The notes: generated by a model not told the origin, from the letters alone. A stretch of 45,609 nt of DNA from an uncultured bacterium (GCA_948467735.1 CAOKFN010000037.1:1-45609); one strand, 5' to 3'. Positions 36,201 through 45,515 are shown, counted from the stretch's first letter. A program made the numbers and translations.

Positions 36201-38337
36201 GAAGGAGCAGGAGGATACCGCTGCATTTAATGAAATGCAGAGGCATATCACTTATTATGAAAGGGACATGGCGGGACGGCTGACAGCCATTATCGATGCG
36301 CTGGGGAATAGAGAGACGTATCGCTGGAACCCTCTGGGAAGACTTGCAGAGAAGACGGACAAAGAGGGATATACAACATCTTACCACTATGACTTTGCAG
36401 GAAATGTTAGGCAGGTAACATATGGGGATGGAAAAAGCGTGCAGTATGAGTATAATGCGTTACGTCAGCTGATAAGGATTAAGGACTGGCTGGGAGAAAC
36501 TAATATTGAGCCAGATGCTTACGGCAGGGCAGCCAGCATCACGGATAGTAGCGGGAATACGATAAAGTATGAGTATGGAAATGCAGGAGAGAAGAGGACA
36601 ATCGTATATCCGGACGGCGAAAAGACGGAATACTTCTATGACAGCTGTCGCCGTCTTATTCGGGTACATACAGGCGTGGAGGATGTGACATATCGCTATG
36701 ATACAAACGGACGACTGACGGAGAAGTTTCTGCCCGGAGGAACCAGTACTGTATGGCAGTATGACAGAGCCGGAAGAGTGACAGGACTGACAAACCGCAG
36801 TCAGGGTGGAATACTGGATGAGCTGCATTACGAATATGATGCGCTGAGCAACAGAACCGAGGTGTGGAAGAAGAGAAGGGGGATGCCGCAGCTGGACGGC
36901 TATTATTGTTACCGTTATGACATCCAGAACCGCCTGACGGAAGTGGAAAGAGATGGGAGCATCTTACGAAGATACGGCTATGATGAATATGGGAACAGAG
37001 CATTCATGGAGGCGGAGGGGAAAAGGACTACTTACACCTATAATGCTGCAAATCATCTGATAGAAACGGAGGGGAACAGAAGGACCACATACAATTATGA
37101 TAGAAGAGGGAATCTGACCAGCATATGGGAAAACGGAGAAGAAATACTGCATTATGAATATAATGCTGACAGCCGAATAGTATCCGCAGCGGCGCATGAC
37201 GGAAGGTGTGCTGGATATTTCTACAACGGCATGGGGCAGAGAACTGGGATGGAAGTATTTCGGACAACTTCGGACGGTGGTAGGGACAAAATATATAAAA
37301 AGCAATTTGTCCTTGACCTTACGCTGGGATATAATAATCTCCTACAGGAGACAAATGGAAAAGAAACAAGGAAATACTTATGGGACAGCGGTCCTCTTGT
37401 CATGAAGGACGGTACGACGGAGAAATATTATCTGAATGATGACTTGGGAAGCCCGATCCGTCTCCTGTATCGGAACGGTAATCTGTCAGAAGACTATGAT
37501 TATGATGAATTTGGAAATCTACAACACGGAGATTGGGGTGGAGCACAGCCGTTTGGATTTACAGGCTATCAAAAGGATGTGATAAGCGGCAGTTATTTCG
37601 CGCAGGCAAGGGAATACCTGCCCCGGGAGGGGAGATTTGCCGGGAGGGATGCGTTTGGGGGAGAACTGGAGGTGCCTGCGTCTATGAACGGGTATGTGTA
37701 CTGCTATCATAATCCCTTTGGATATGTGGATCCGCTGGGGTATTTGCCTTATTTTTTGAGGCGTATGCTGGATGGAACGATTGCACATGAATTACTACAG
37801 GAAGATTTTTTAAATGACTTTTTGACCAATAGAGGGTTCAAAGGTGAAAAAGAAAAAGGGGTTGAGGGATATCAGCATAATAAAAGCAATAAAGGGGAGA
37901 TAGATATTTTTTTAGAAGATATTGGCAATAATATGGGGGCGGAAGTATATGAGATAAAACCGATTACACAGCATTATAGGCTTGCATGGGATAAGATGCC
38001 GGAGAATAATATTCACCGATTTACAGGAGTGGATCAAAGGCTGGGTTATGTTGATGCTTTGCAGAATTCAGATGTTACGGTAAATCCAACAGGAACAACA
38101 TTCAATCCAAACGGCTATATGATTCGTACCGATCGTGTTACAAAGGCAAAAAAAGACAAACATATGAAGCCAAGACTGGCATGGGAGATTTTATATATGA
38201 CATTTCCCGATGAGCCGGGAATGATTTACTATGTATATGTCCAAAAACCCGATTCAGAACCAGAGACGGAATCAAAAAAAGGGCAGCAGACTGGCTCAAA
38301 ACAAAATCCAAGTGCAAAATGTGAAGCATTAAAGTAG
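33238..38337 (+). CDS. PAAR-like/Rhs polymorphic toxin with a PD-(D/E)XK-type nuclease tip
   Basis: The 1699-residue protein has a charged Gln/Glu/Lys-rich N-terminus (1-78) and a Cys-rich PAAR-like DUF4280 domain (about 80-195). A DUF6531 entry domain follows (GDPINVNIGNFIYESEE, about 229-300), then some 1100 residues of Rhs/YD repeats and the Rhs core end (YLPREGRFAGRDAFG, then NPFGYVDPLGY near 1497). The tip (about 1500-1699) has a conserved-looking nuclease core: HELLQE, GEIDIFL and EVYEIKP followed by QRLGYVDAL, the D...E-x-K pattern of restriction-like folds. The Rhs shell would enclose the tip and the PAAR-like part would cap a VgrG spike. The C-terminal part is AT-rich against its neighbours, typical of swapped toxin cassettes. 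Confidence 0.85.
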   Translation: MANRQGKGTQKSGDGQVKKTQEEEKALTENSQSEGKAEKETQGEKDQGTTTQRQEAPKKNGDNGSTKNNTKSGKRSGGTEYLVEGAKLICVNSSVINTLNIPSDHKYYIGGKKRAVCTDCKAGFNINVFADCRVNPTTHVCTGYMALANKWQRFNTSTLSMEKIEQGKGKEDFPAMSSVLLCKKGGIIMPITSGQGFDDEVFWPAFNWRYQKVISWAVGKNPKANKFRGDPINVNIGNFIYESEELVIYGNTHMAFRLFYNAMEKKEGRSLGEGWHHNYEVFLRKEKDDTIQVCLGDGCEIPYRRVVGEIYAPVYGDSGRLKSVQGGYHYITQDGMEYFFGEDGLLYVKKDPDGNKESFTYNEQGLLTRAVGANGGEFMYVYNKEGRLIRVEDHTGRKVELWYQYGKLWKMVNAVGYAYIYSYNENGKMESVFTPRGVVGIKNTYDAADRVVKQEMPDGSMIELKYDDENRRTYMLEQNGSLVIYENDDRYRNVKTIYEDGEEIFAYNDQNLKTQYVDKNGNQTLYRYDQKGNLVEIENALGHKTKMEYNERSQLTVTKLPNGAVRINTYDKEGNLAERRDPMGNVLSMKYDNFHQLVEVMQEDGSKIHMVRDSKGNIICITDPMGNRVMYEYDSLNRVIKTIDGNGNTTKFSYNERNDIVESINAFGHKRTFEYNEGGKVTVMTDYDGYTMKASYDTSNRMERVEDKDGYCMSYVYDKSGNVVEENLPNGAKRCYTYNNMNQLSQREDEMGNVTKFEYDANGNRIKITEADGSATQFEYDALNRVCKVIEPDGLELCVEYNLQGKVAKVIYPSGKMEETEYDLCGRAVKTKDVYGNIAEIQYNPLGLPTKVTDEAGGKTIYEYYPGGLLKRMVNPDGTSVELSYDGNGNIIEKKNQENYKFNYVYDEQDRIVRITSNVGEKIEYEYDAVGNMTALTDGNGNVRKYEYSPSGRMTAVVDAEGNRSAYCYDCMGGLISVEQIGREDRRWKEQEDTAAFNEMQRHITYYERDMAGRLTAIIDALGNRETYRWNPLGRLAEKTDKEGYTTSYHYDFAGNVRQVTYGDGKSVQYEYNALRQLIRIKDWLGETNIEPDAYGRAASITDSSGNTIKYEYGNAGEKRTIVYPDGEKTEYFYDSCRRLIRVHTGVEDVTYRYDTNGRLTEKFLPGGTSTVWQYDRAGRVTGLTNRSQGGILDELHYEYDALSNRTEVWKKRRGMPQLDGYYCYRYDIQNRLTEVERDGSILRRYGYDEYGNRAFMEAEGKRTTYTYNAANHLIETEGNRRTTYNYDRRGNLTSIWENGEEILHYEYNADSRIVSAAAHDGRCAGYFYNGMGQRTGMEVFRTTSDGGRDKIYKKQFVLDLTLGYNNLLQETNGKETRKYLWDSGPLVMKDGTTEKYYLNDDLGSPIRLLYRNGNLSEDYDYDEFGNLQHGDWGGAQPFGFTGYQKDVISGSYFAQAREYLPREGRFAGRDAFGGELEVPASMNGYVYCYHNPFGYVDPLGYLPYFLRRMLDGTIAHELLQEDFLNDFLTNRGFKGEKEKGVEGYQHNKSNKGEIDIFLEDIGNNMGAEVYEIKPITQHYRLAWDKMPENNIHRFTGVDQRLGYVDALQNSDVTVNPTGTTFNPNGYMIRTDRVTKAKKDKHMKPRLAWEILYMTFPDEPGMIYYVYVQKPDSEPETESKKGQQTGSKQNPSAKCEALK

Positions 38338-38358
38338 TAAAAGTCAGGGAGGATTGGA

Positions 38359-39141
38359 ATGAACAGATCAAAATGGATTAAGGAGATAATAGGCGGAGCC
38401 ATAAAAGAGCATGGCTTTGAGTATGAAGGGGGCGGAAAGGATGAATATATCTTTATATACAGCTTTCAGCGCAGGAAGGGGGATCTTAGGCAGTATATCA
38501 GCATAGCAGTTAAGGATAATAAGGCCGATCTTACATTTAGTACTAATGCGTACGGGCAGAAAGAAGTACACGGATCAGGACTGATGGAATCAAATTTTGA
38601 AATGGATTCCGACAACAGGTATATTGCATGGAAGGATGCAGAGGAATTTAAGCAGGTGCTGTATCATTTCAGGGAGATTATCCTTAAGAAAGGCATGGAT
38701 GTTCTGGAAGAAATCAGCAGGCCGACCACTGAGGTAAGACCTAAAAAAGAGACGCATTGGAAACTGTATCAGGAACATGAGGCGCTCAATGAAGAATACC
38801 GAAAGAAATATGGACTGGAAAACATAGAATCTACGAAGGAACTGATGCAGAAAATCAGCGATATTATAGTAGGCAGCAGAGATAAAGAGTTTACAGAAGT
38901 GGAGGAGATGCTGATAGGACTTGCGGCAGTATTTGGTGATCAATTAGTAATAAAATGTGGAGGTGAATGGTTTTGGAACCCAGAGGTTAATACTTGTACA
39001 ATTAAAAGTATGAACGGGATCCGTATATTGCTAACTGAAAATCCGTTGGCTCGCATAATTAATTATTGGAAGTGTAAGTCAGTAGATCCCAATATTTTGA
39101 TTAATAGCTTCAAGAAGACTGCATATGACATTATCACTTGA
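38359..39141 (+). CDS. Probable immunity protein to the Rhs nuclease tip
   Basis: The 260-residue soluble protein follows the toxin by 21 bp with GGGAGG before the ATG. It starts MNRSKWIKEIIGGAIKEHGF and contains mostly charged alpha/beta sequence with no enzyme motif I recognise. It is AT-rich like the toxin tip. The position directly after the tip, and the presence of two decayed copies of its start downstream, fit a cognate immunity gene in a polymorphic toxin cassette. Immunity is inferred from position. Confidence 0.6.
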   Translation: MNRSKWIKEIIGGAIKEHGFEYEGGGKDEYIFIYSFQRRKGDLRQYISIAVKDNKADLTFSTNAYGQKEVHGSGLMESNFEMDSDNRYIAWKDAEEFKQVLYHFREIILKKGMDVLEEISRPTTEVRPKKETHWKLYQEHEALNEEYRKKYGLENIESTKELMQKISDIIVGSRDKEFTEVEEMLIGLAAVFGDQLVIKCGGEWFWNPEVNTCTIKSMNGIRILLTENPLARIINYWKCKSVDPNILINSFKKTAYDIIT

Positions 39142-39155
39142 CGGGGAGGACTAAA

Positions 39156-39582
39156 ATGAAAAGAATAAAATGGATTAAAGAAATAATAGGCGGGGCTATA
39201 AAAGAATGTGGCACTGTATCGGGAACATGAGATGTTCAATGAAGAATATCGAAAGAAATATAGACTGGAAAACATAGAATTTACGAAGGAATTGGTGCAG
39301 AAAATTCAGTGATATCATAGTGAACAGTCATGATAAAGATTTTTCGGAGGCAGAAAAATTGCCGGTAGGTCTTACGGCAATATATGATGAACAGTTGAAA
39401 AAGAAACGAGGGGTGAATGGATATGGGATTCAGATTTTAATTCTTGTGTGATTAGTGGAATGGATGGGGTAACGGAAACAGAAAATCTGCTCAATGTGCA
39501 ATTCATTATTGGAAATATAAGAAGAATAATCCCGATTTTTTATCACAGCATTTAAAAAGTGACATATGACATTGTTATCTGA
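39156..39582 (+). pseudogene. Decayed second copy of the immunity-like gene
   Basis: The start MKRIKWIKEIIGGAIKE matches the intact gene at 38359. The sequence then jumps, losing about 340 bp, to text matching its middle (a decayed HWKLYQEHEALNEEY region) in another frame, with stop codons and small frame changes. It ends with the same TATGACATT-type terminus at 39582. The copy probably arose by tandem duplication followed by decay. Confidence 0.7.
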
Positions 39583-39594
39583 GGGAGGGTTGGA

Positions 39595-42389
39595 TTGAAC
39601 AGAATAAAGTGGATCAAGGGGATTGCAGGCGGAGCTATGGTATCAATATGGGAAACTGTGGAAGCTGGTTAATGCGGCGGGGGCTGTCCATACTTATTCT
39701 TATAATGAAAATGGGAAAATGGAAAGCGTGATTACGCCTAGGGGTATTGAGGGCATTAAGAATACTTATGATGCGGCTGACCGGGTGATAAAGCAGGAAC
39801 TGCCGGACGGCGGTGAAGCTTCCCGATGGAGCCGTGCTGAGAAATTCCTATGATAAAGAAGGCAATCTGACACAGCAGAGGGATCCGCTGGGAAACACTG
39901 TCAGCATGAAATATGACAGGTTCCGCCAGCCGACGGAGATCGTGCAGGAGGACGGCTCCAGAATCCGTATCACGCGTGATGCTAGGGGAAATATCACATG
40001 CATAACGGATCCGATGGGAAACAGGGTCATGTATGAATACGACGCTCTGAACCGCGTGATAAAGACCATTGACGGAAACGGCGGCATAACCGGATTTTCC
40101 TACAATGAAAAGAATGACATTGTGGAAAGCGTCAATGCATCCGGGCATAAAAGGAAATATGAGTACGATGTCAGCGGAAATGTAACTGTCGTGACGGATT
40201 ATGACGGATATACCATAAAGGCGGGCTACGACGCATCCAACAGGACGGAAAGCATTGAAGACAAAGAAGGATATACCGTTTCCTATGTCTATGACAAGGC
40301 GGGAAACGTAGTGGAGGAAAATCTGCCCAACGGCGCAAAACGATGCTATGTTTATAACAACATGAATCAGTTAAGCGAGAGGGTGGATGAGCTGGGAAAT
40401 ACTACAAAATACGAGTATGACGCCAATGGAAACCGGGTAAAAATCACAGAGGCGGACGGTGCGGCCGTACAGTTCTGCTATGATGCGTTAAACAGAGTCT
40501 ACAAGGTAATAGAACCGGACGGGCTGGAACTTGGCGTGGAATACAACCTGCAGGGAAAAGCGTCAAAGGTCATTTATCCCAGCGGCAAAACGGAAGAGAC
40601 GGAATATGATCTCTGCGGCAGGGCAGTGAAAACAAAGGACGTTTACGGCAATACCGCCGAATTTCAGTACAATCCTCTGGGACTGCCCACGGAAGCGACG
40701 GATGAAGCCGGAGGAAAGACAATTTATGAATATTATCCCGGCGGGCTGCTGAAAAGAATGGTAAATCCCGACGGGACCAGCGTAGAGCTTTCCTATGATG
40801 GAAACGGGAATGTTATTGAGAAAAAGAATCAGGAAAATTATAAAATCAATTATGTCTACGACGAACAGGACAGAATCGTCAGAATCACCAGCAGCATGGG
40901 GGAAAAAATAGAATACGAGTATGACGCCGTTGGAAACATGACCGCACTGACGGACGGAAATGGAAACGCAAGAAAATATGAATACTCGCCAAACGGGCAT
41001 CTGACCGCAGTAACGGATGCAGAAGGAAACAGAAGCATATACGGCTATGACTGCATGGGAGGCTTGATTTCTGTGGAACAGATAAGCAGGGAGGACCGAC
41101 AGTGGAGAGAGCAGGAGGAAACGGCCGCATTTAACGAAAAACAGAGGCATATCACTTATTATGAAAGGGACATGGCGGGACGGCTGGCCGCCATTACCGA
41201 TGCGCTGGGAAACAGGGAGACATACGATTACGACCCTTTGGGAAGACTTATAAAGAAGACGGACAGGGAGGGATATGCGACGTCCTACAGCTACGACTCT
41301 GCAGGAAATATCAGACAGGCGGCATACGGGGACGGGAGGAGCGTGCAGTATGAGTATAATGCGCTGCGCCAGCTGATAAGGATCAAGGACTGGCTGGGAG
41401 AGACCAATATTGAGCCGGACGCCTGCGGCAGAACTGTCGGCGTTACGGACAGCAGCGGAAATACGGTGAAATATGAGTACGGAAACGCCGGAGAAAAGAG
41501 GGCGGTGATTTATCCGGACGGAGAAAAGGCGGAATACTTTTATGACAGCTGCCGCCGCCTTGTCCGGATACACACGTCTGCGGAGGATGCGGCATACCGC
41601 TATGATGCAGACGGGCGGATGACGGAGAAGCTCCTGCCCGGAGGATGCAGCACCGTCTGGCAGTATGACAGGGCCGGAAGGGTGACGGGGATGACAAACC
41701 GGGCTCAGGGAAAAATACTGGATGAAGTGCATTATGAATATGACGCTCTGGGAAACAGAACTGCAGTGCGGAAGAGGCGCAGGGGAATGGCAGAGCTGGA
41801 CGGCTGCTGGCAGTACTGCTATGACAAAGAAAACCGCCTGACAGAAGTGGAGAAGGACGGGAGAATTCTGCGCAGATACGGCTACGACGGGTACGGAAAC
41901 AGGGCGTACATGGAGGCGGAGGGGAACAGGACGGACTACGTCTACAACGCTGCAGACCAGCTGACGGAGACAATATCTGAGAGGGACGGAAGAACGGAGT
42001 ACGGCTATGACAGAAGGGGGAACCTGACCGGCGCATGGGAAAACGGGCAGGAAACACTGCGCTGCGAGTACGGCGCAGACGGCAGGATATCCTCTGCGGC
42101 AGGCCGGGGAGGAAGGCTTGCGAGATATTTCTACAACGGCATGGGCCAGAGGGCGGGAATGGAGATATTCCGGACGCTCCCGGACGGCGGCATGGAAAAA
42201 ATACAGGAAAAGAAATTTGTCCCGGATCTGACGCTGGGATACGGCAACCTGCTGCAGGAGACGGACGGAACAGAAACAATTAAATACTTATGGGACAGCG
42301 CGCCCCTTGCGGTGAAGGACGGCAGGGTGGGGAGGGATGCGTTCGGGAGAGAACTATAGGCGCCAGCGTTCCTGAACGGATATGCTTAA
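39595..42389 (+). pseudogene. Decayed Rhs gene lacking its head and toxin tip
   Basis: It opens with a third fragment of the immunity-like start (RIKWIKGIAGGA, 39595-39634) fused directly to Rhs sequence (LWYQYGKLWKL). It then follows the intact Rhs protein closely from about its residue 400. There is an out-of-frame deletion near 39810 joining two LPDG sites about 300 bp apart in the intact copy. From 39813 a long open frame continues through the repeats. At the end, a further deletion fuses LAVKDG to GRDAFGREL, removing the 70-residue core end, followed by TAG and the remains of PASMNGY to 42389. There is no PAAR-like head and no toxin. Likely a silent donor copy or decaying duplicate. Confidence 0.8.
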
Positions 42390-42407
42390 TTGATTGAGAA
42401 AGCAGGT

Positions 42408-43946
42408 ATGAATATGGGAGCAGTTACGATAGGAGAATTACAGATAAATACGGCGGTTCCAATAGAAGACATATTGGAATTCTGCTTAGAGGCCAAGAAA
42501 GACGTTCACACGGTCATGCGTCTGGAGGGAACGGTTTCGGAAGAGAATGGGAACAGCGGCATGTTCCAGCCTCTTGACGGGAGTGAAATTACAGTGCAGG
42601 CGGGGAAGGAAACGCTGTTTGTGGGAATCGTCACGGATGTGCGCATGACTCAGGAGGGAAAAGGTTTTCGGATATCTTTGGATGGGGTTTCGGTCACAAA
42701 GCGTCTGGACTATGAGAGAAAATCCCGGTCTTTTCAGGATACCGGTTTGACCTATAAGGAAGTGATGCAGAAGGCTCTGGCAGATACTTCCGAGGCATGG
42801 GCAAAGCTGCGCGTGGAGGATAGTAAAATAGAGCGGCCGCTTTATCAGCTGGAAGAAACGGACTGGGAATTTGTCCGGCGGCTGGCCAGCCATCTGGGCG
42901 TCTCCATTATTCCGTCCGCAGCTTCGGACAGCCCCGGCATTTATGTGGGACTGCCGGAGGGAAAGACGAGGTCTTTGGGGGATGGGGCGGTGCTGGAAAA
43001 AGTCTGGATTGACAGAAAAAATAAGAGCGCCTGCCGGATGATCCGATGTTATGAGAATTGGGAAATCGGAGATAAGCTGAATTGGGACGGCAGGGAGTAT
43101 GCGGTGACGGAAAAGAGCTGTCAACTGGAAAAAGGAATCCTCCATTTCCGCTACAAGCTTTCCGGAAAGGAAACCTTTGCTGCAAGGCGGTATGAAAACC
43201 CGTATGCGGCTGGCCTTCTTCTTTCTGCTTCCGTTCTGGACACGAAGGAAGAAATGGTGAAGGTTAAATTTGACATGGATGAGGAGCAGCCGGAGGAGAG
43301 CGCTTATTGGTATCCGTGGAGGCCGGATGCGGGAAATATGATGTATTGTATGCCGGAGAAGGGGGAAAAAATCTACATACATATGGGGGACGCCGACGGA
43401 AGAAGGGCGAGAGCGGTCTGCGGAGTACATGGGAACGGCGAGGGACATCCGGAGATGAAGCCGGAGGACAGGTATTTTACGACTGCGGACGGGAAACGAA
43501 TGCAGCTGATGCACAAGGAGCTGGCTTTCAAAAGCCTGAGCAGCGAGAAGGTGCTGGAAGTGGAATTGGAGGACGGCTCGGGCATAAATTGTTTAAGCAA
43601 TGGAAATATTGTGGTCTCTGCCAAGGATGATATTGAAATCAAGGGGAAAAAGGTTTTCCTGAAGGCGCCGAAGGAGATTTCGCTGGTCAGGAAGAATATT
43701 GCGGTTCCTGCCGTTATCAATATGTGCAATGGTTTTGATTCCGTCGGAGCTGCAAATGTGGTGAAGATATCCAAGGCGGGGGGCGGAGGATTTCCGGCAA
43801 TTCAAAAGTCTATGCCGGAGAAGGAGCAGGGAAGCGGTTTTGGCGGGGTGGAAAAGAATGTGATTGCATCCACGCCGGGAGCAGGGTTACAGAAAGGCCT
43901 TGAAGAACAGGTGGGGGGAACCTGCGTCAATAGGCTGGCAAGGTAA
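42408..43946 (+). CDS. VgrG / phage gpD-like spike protein
   Basis: The 512-residue protein has a gpD/gp27-like N-terminal part (to about residue 330). ETDWEFVRRLASHLGVSI near residue 155 is the family hallmark. An OB-fold segment (YWYPWRPDAGNMMYCMPEKG) and a beta-helix-like stretch (VVSAKDDIEIKGKKVFLKAP) follow, ending in a Gly/Gln-rich tail. VgrG trimers form the spike at the tip of a contractile tube and carry a PAAR protein; here the PAAR-like Rhs at 33238 is the likely cap. No effector extension is attached. The ATG at 42408 follows the decayed Rhs by 18 bp; the ribosome site is poor (GCAGGT), and 42414 is an alternative start. Confidence 0.8.
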   Translation: MNMGAVTIGELQINTAVPIEDILEFCLEAKKDVHTVMRLEGTVSEENGNSGMFQPLDGSEITVQAGKETLFVGIVTDVRMTQEGKGFRISLDGVSVTKRLDYERKSRSFQDTGLTYKEVMQKALADTSEAWAKLRVEDSKIERPLYQLEETDWEFVRRLASHLGVSIIPSAASDSPGIYVGLPEGKTRSLGDGAVLEKVWIDRKNKSACRMIRCYENWEIGDKLNWDGREYAVTEKSCQLEKGILHFRYKLSGKETFAARRYENPYAAGLLLSASVLDTKEEMVKVKFDMDEEQPEESAYWYPWRPDAGNMMYCMPEKGEKIYIHMGDADGRRARAVCGVHGNGEGHPEMKPEDRYFTTADGKRMQLMHKELAFKSLSSEKVLEVELEDGSGINCLSNGNIVVSAKDDIEIKGKKVFLKAPKEISLVRKNIAVPAVINMCNGFDSVGAANVVKISKAGGGGFPAIQKSMPEKEQGSGFGGVEKNVIASTPGAGLQKGLEEQVGGTCVNRLAR

Positions 43947-44038
43947 AAGTATGCACTGGTTTATCAATTGTCTGCGCCTGCTTCGCAGGCATGACGAGAA
44001 GTGTGAGAAGAATTTCTAAATCAGGCGGAGGGTAAAGG

Positions 44039-44221
44039 ATGAAGAAAACGGTTAAGACAGGGGGAATGGGCAAGAGTCCGGCCATTGAAAAAATGAATCA
44101 GCTGGATGCGCTGGACAGCCGTATTCAGGCGGCCAATGAATTGGAGAAGAAGGCTTTTGAGAAAAATGCGAAAGCAGGCGCTCGGAATCAGAAGATAGAG
44201 GAGTTTCATATCAGCTTTTAG
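44039..44221 (+). CDS. Small charged protein after the spike gene
   Basis: The 60-residue protein is rich in Lys, Glu and Ala (KMNQLDALDSRIQAANELEKKAFEKN) and looks like a short helical hairpin or coiled coil. It has GGAGGGTAAAGG before the ATG and sits 18 bp from the next gene. No family is recognised. Its place between VgrG and two related proteins suggests an adaptor or chaperone for spike loading, but that is a guess. Confidence 0.5.
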   Translation: MKKTVKTGGMGKSPAIEKMNQLDALDSRIQAANELEKKAFEKNAKAGARNQKIEEFHISF

Positions 44222-44239
44222 GCGGAGGAAAACAGTACG

Positions 44240-44755
44240 ATGAAAATTTGGTTTGACAAGGAGACCGAAGGCTGTGTTCAGGATTTCGTGAGAGCGGTTT
44301 CTTGGGAATGGCAGGCGGGGGATATTTACATGGAACTGCCGGAAGATTTTCAGGAGATGCCAAAGGAAAGAAGAGAGGAATATTACCCTTATGAGAATAG
44401 GCCGGAAACCATATTGGAGAACAGGGGAGGAACGGTACAGTTTACTTTGCAGTTTCCGGGGCAGGAAATGAAGGCGGAGGAGACCCGCACGGCGGCAGAA
44501 AAGGTTCATGAGCTGACGGAGGATGCTTTTCCGAAGTATGAAATGTCCCCGGCATATCTCTATGAAGAGGGACAAGTCCCCGTGGGGTGGTTCACAGTCA
44601 GGATGGAAGACCGGGAATCGGAACATATAAAGGCCGTATTTTCCGCTAGAGGGAAAATGGTGCTTTTGACCATGACCTATCCAGAGAATGAGACCATGAA
44701 ATGGAGGCCGGTAAGCAGGTGTATTTTTGCTTCCATCAGGGAGAAGGAGGGGTGA
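44240..44755 (+). CDS. Possible DUF1795/EagR-like protein
   Basis: The 171-residue soluble protein reads as a single alpha/beta domain: IYMELPEDFQEMP, TVQFTLQFPG, then VGWFTVRMEDRE, AVFSARGKMVLLTMTYPENE and CIFASIREKE. The order is like DUF1795 (DcrB/EagR, PsbP-like fold), whose EagR members act as effector chaperones for PAAR-Rhs proteins in type VI systems. The Rhs here has no N-terminal membrane helices, which EagR usually needs, so the role may differ. It overlaps into the next gene's ribosome site and is related to that gene's product. Confidence 0.5.
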   Translation: MKIWFDKETEGCVQDFVRAVSWEWQAGDIYMELPEDFQEMPKERREEYYPYENRPETILENRGGTVQFTLQFPGQEMKAEETRTAAEKVHELTEDAFPKYEMSPAYLYEEGQVPVGWFTVRMEDRESEHIKAVFSARGKMVLLTMTYPENETMKWRPVSRCIFASIREKEG

Positions 44756-44756
44756 A

Positions 44757-45500
44757 GTGGAGCAGATATCATATGATGATTTCGACTGCTTTTTCCTTCG
44801 GGTACAGGAGGAGCTGGAAGGCGCCGTGAAGCTGGTGAATATGGAGGAGCAGGATTTTGGAATGGGGTTCCGGATACGGGTTCCTGCTGAGTTTACTCCC
44901 GCGGATGAGGAAACGGCCTCCGATATTTTCTGGTCGGATAAACGGCCGCCCATTATACTTCTGACTCCGGACAGAAGCGCCGGGATTACCTTTCAGCTTC
45001 TGGCAGACGGAGGCGGAGGCCAAGGCCATGGAGGCAGCCCAAGCCATGGGCACAGTCAGAACCATGGGGACAGCCTTGGCCATGAAGATAGCCAAGGCAA
45101 TGTGGATAGTCACGGTCATGTGGCCAGCTTTGACCATGGAGAAAGTCAAGACCGTGGAGCCAGCCAAGTCCACGAAAATGGGCAAGGTCATGAAAATGGA
45201 CAAGTTCATGAGAATGGACAAGTCCACGAAAGTGGACTTTGGGAACGCCGGGAAGAGATAAAAGAGATTTTAGAGCGGATTGACGACAGAACGGTTTTCT
45301 ATAGAACGGGAGAAGCAGGGGAGGACGGGAAGGTATATTGGATGGAGTATAAGAGCTTTGCGGCGGATGAAATCGTATACAATATTTTATTTTTGTTTCG
45401 GGCGGAAGAGGAAACGGTTATGGGAACCTTTTACTGCGTATTCGAGGATTATGATAAACGCAGACCCATGGTAATGGATATGTTTTCGACAATTATATGA
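44757..45500 (+). CDS. Paralogue of the preceding protein with a His/Gly-rich repeat loop
   Basis: The product of about 247 residues shares the plan of its neighbour (VPAEFTPADEE, ITFQLLADG, VYWMEYKSFAAD, VMGTFYCVFEDYD, DMFSTII). In the middle of the sheet a loop of about 75 residues (45013-45237) is inserted, almost entirely Gly, His, Ser, Gln, Asp and Glu with units such as GHENGQVHENGQ. This could bind metals or simply be an expanded disordered loop. GTG at 44757 is chosen because AAGGAGG lies 7 bp upstream; it starts 1 bp after the previous stop. No signal peptide is seen. Confidence 0.6.
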   Translation: MEQISYDDFDCFFLRVQEELEGAVKLVNMEEQDFGMGFRIRVPAEFTPADEETASDIFWSDKRPPIILLTPDRSAGITFQLLADGGGGQGHGGSPSHGHSQNHGDSLGHEDSQGNVDSHGHVASFDHGESQDRGASQVHENGQGHENGQVHENGQVHESGLWERREEIKEILERIDDRTVFYRTGEAGEDGKVYWMEYKSFAADEIVYNILFLFRAEEETVMGTFYCVFEDYDKRRPMVMDMFSTII

Positions 45501-45515
45501 AAATAAAGTCTTCCG

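Noticed and set aside
40563..41732. 389-residue minus-strand frame
   Set aside because: It is antisense to Rhs repeats and mirrors their periodicity; no independent support.
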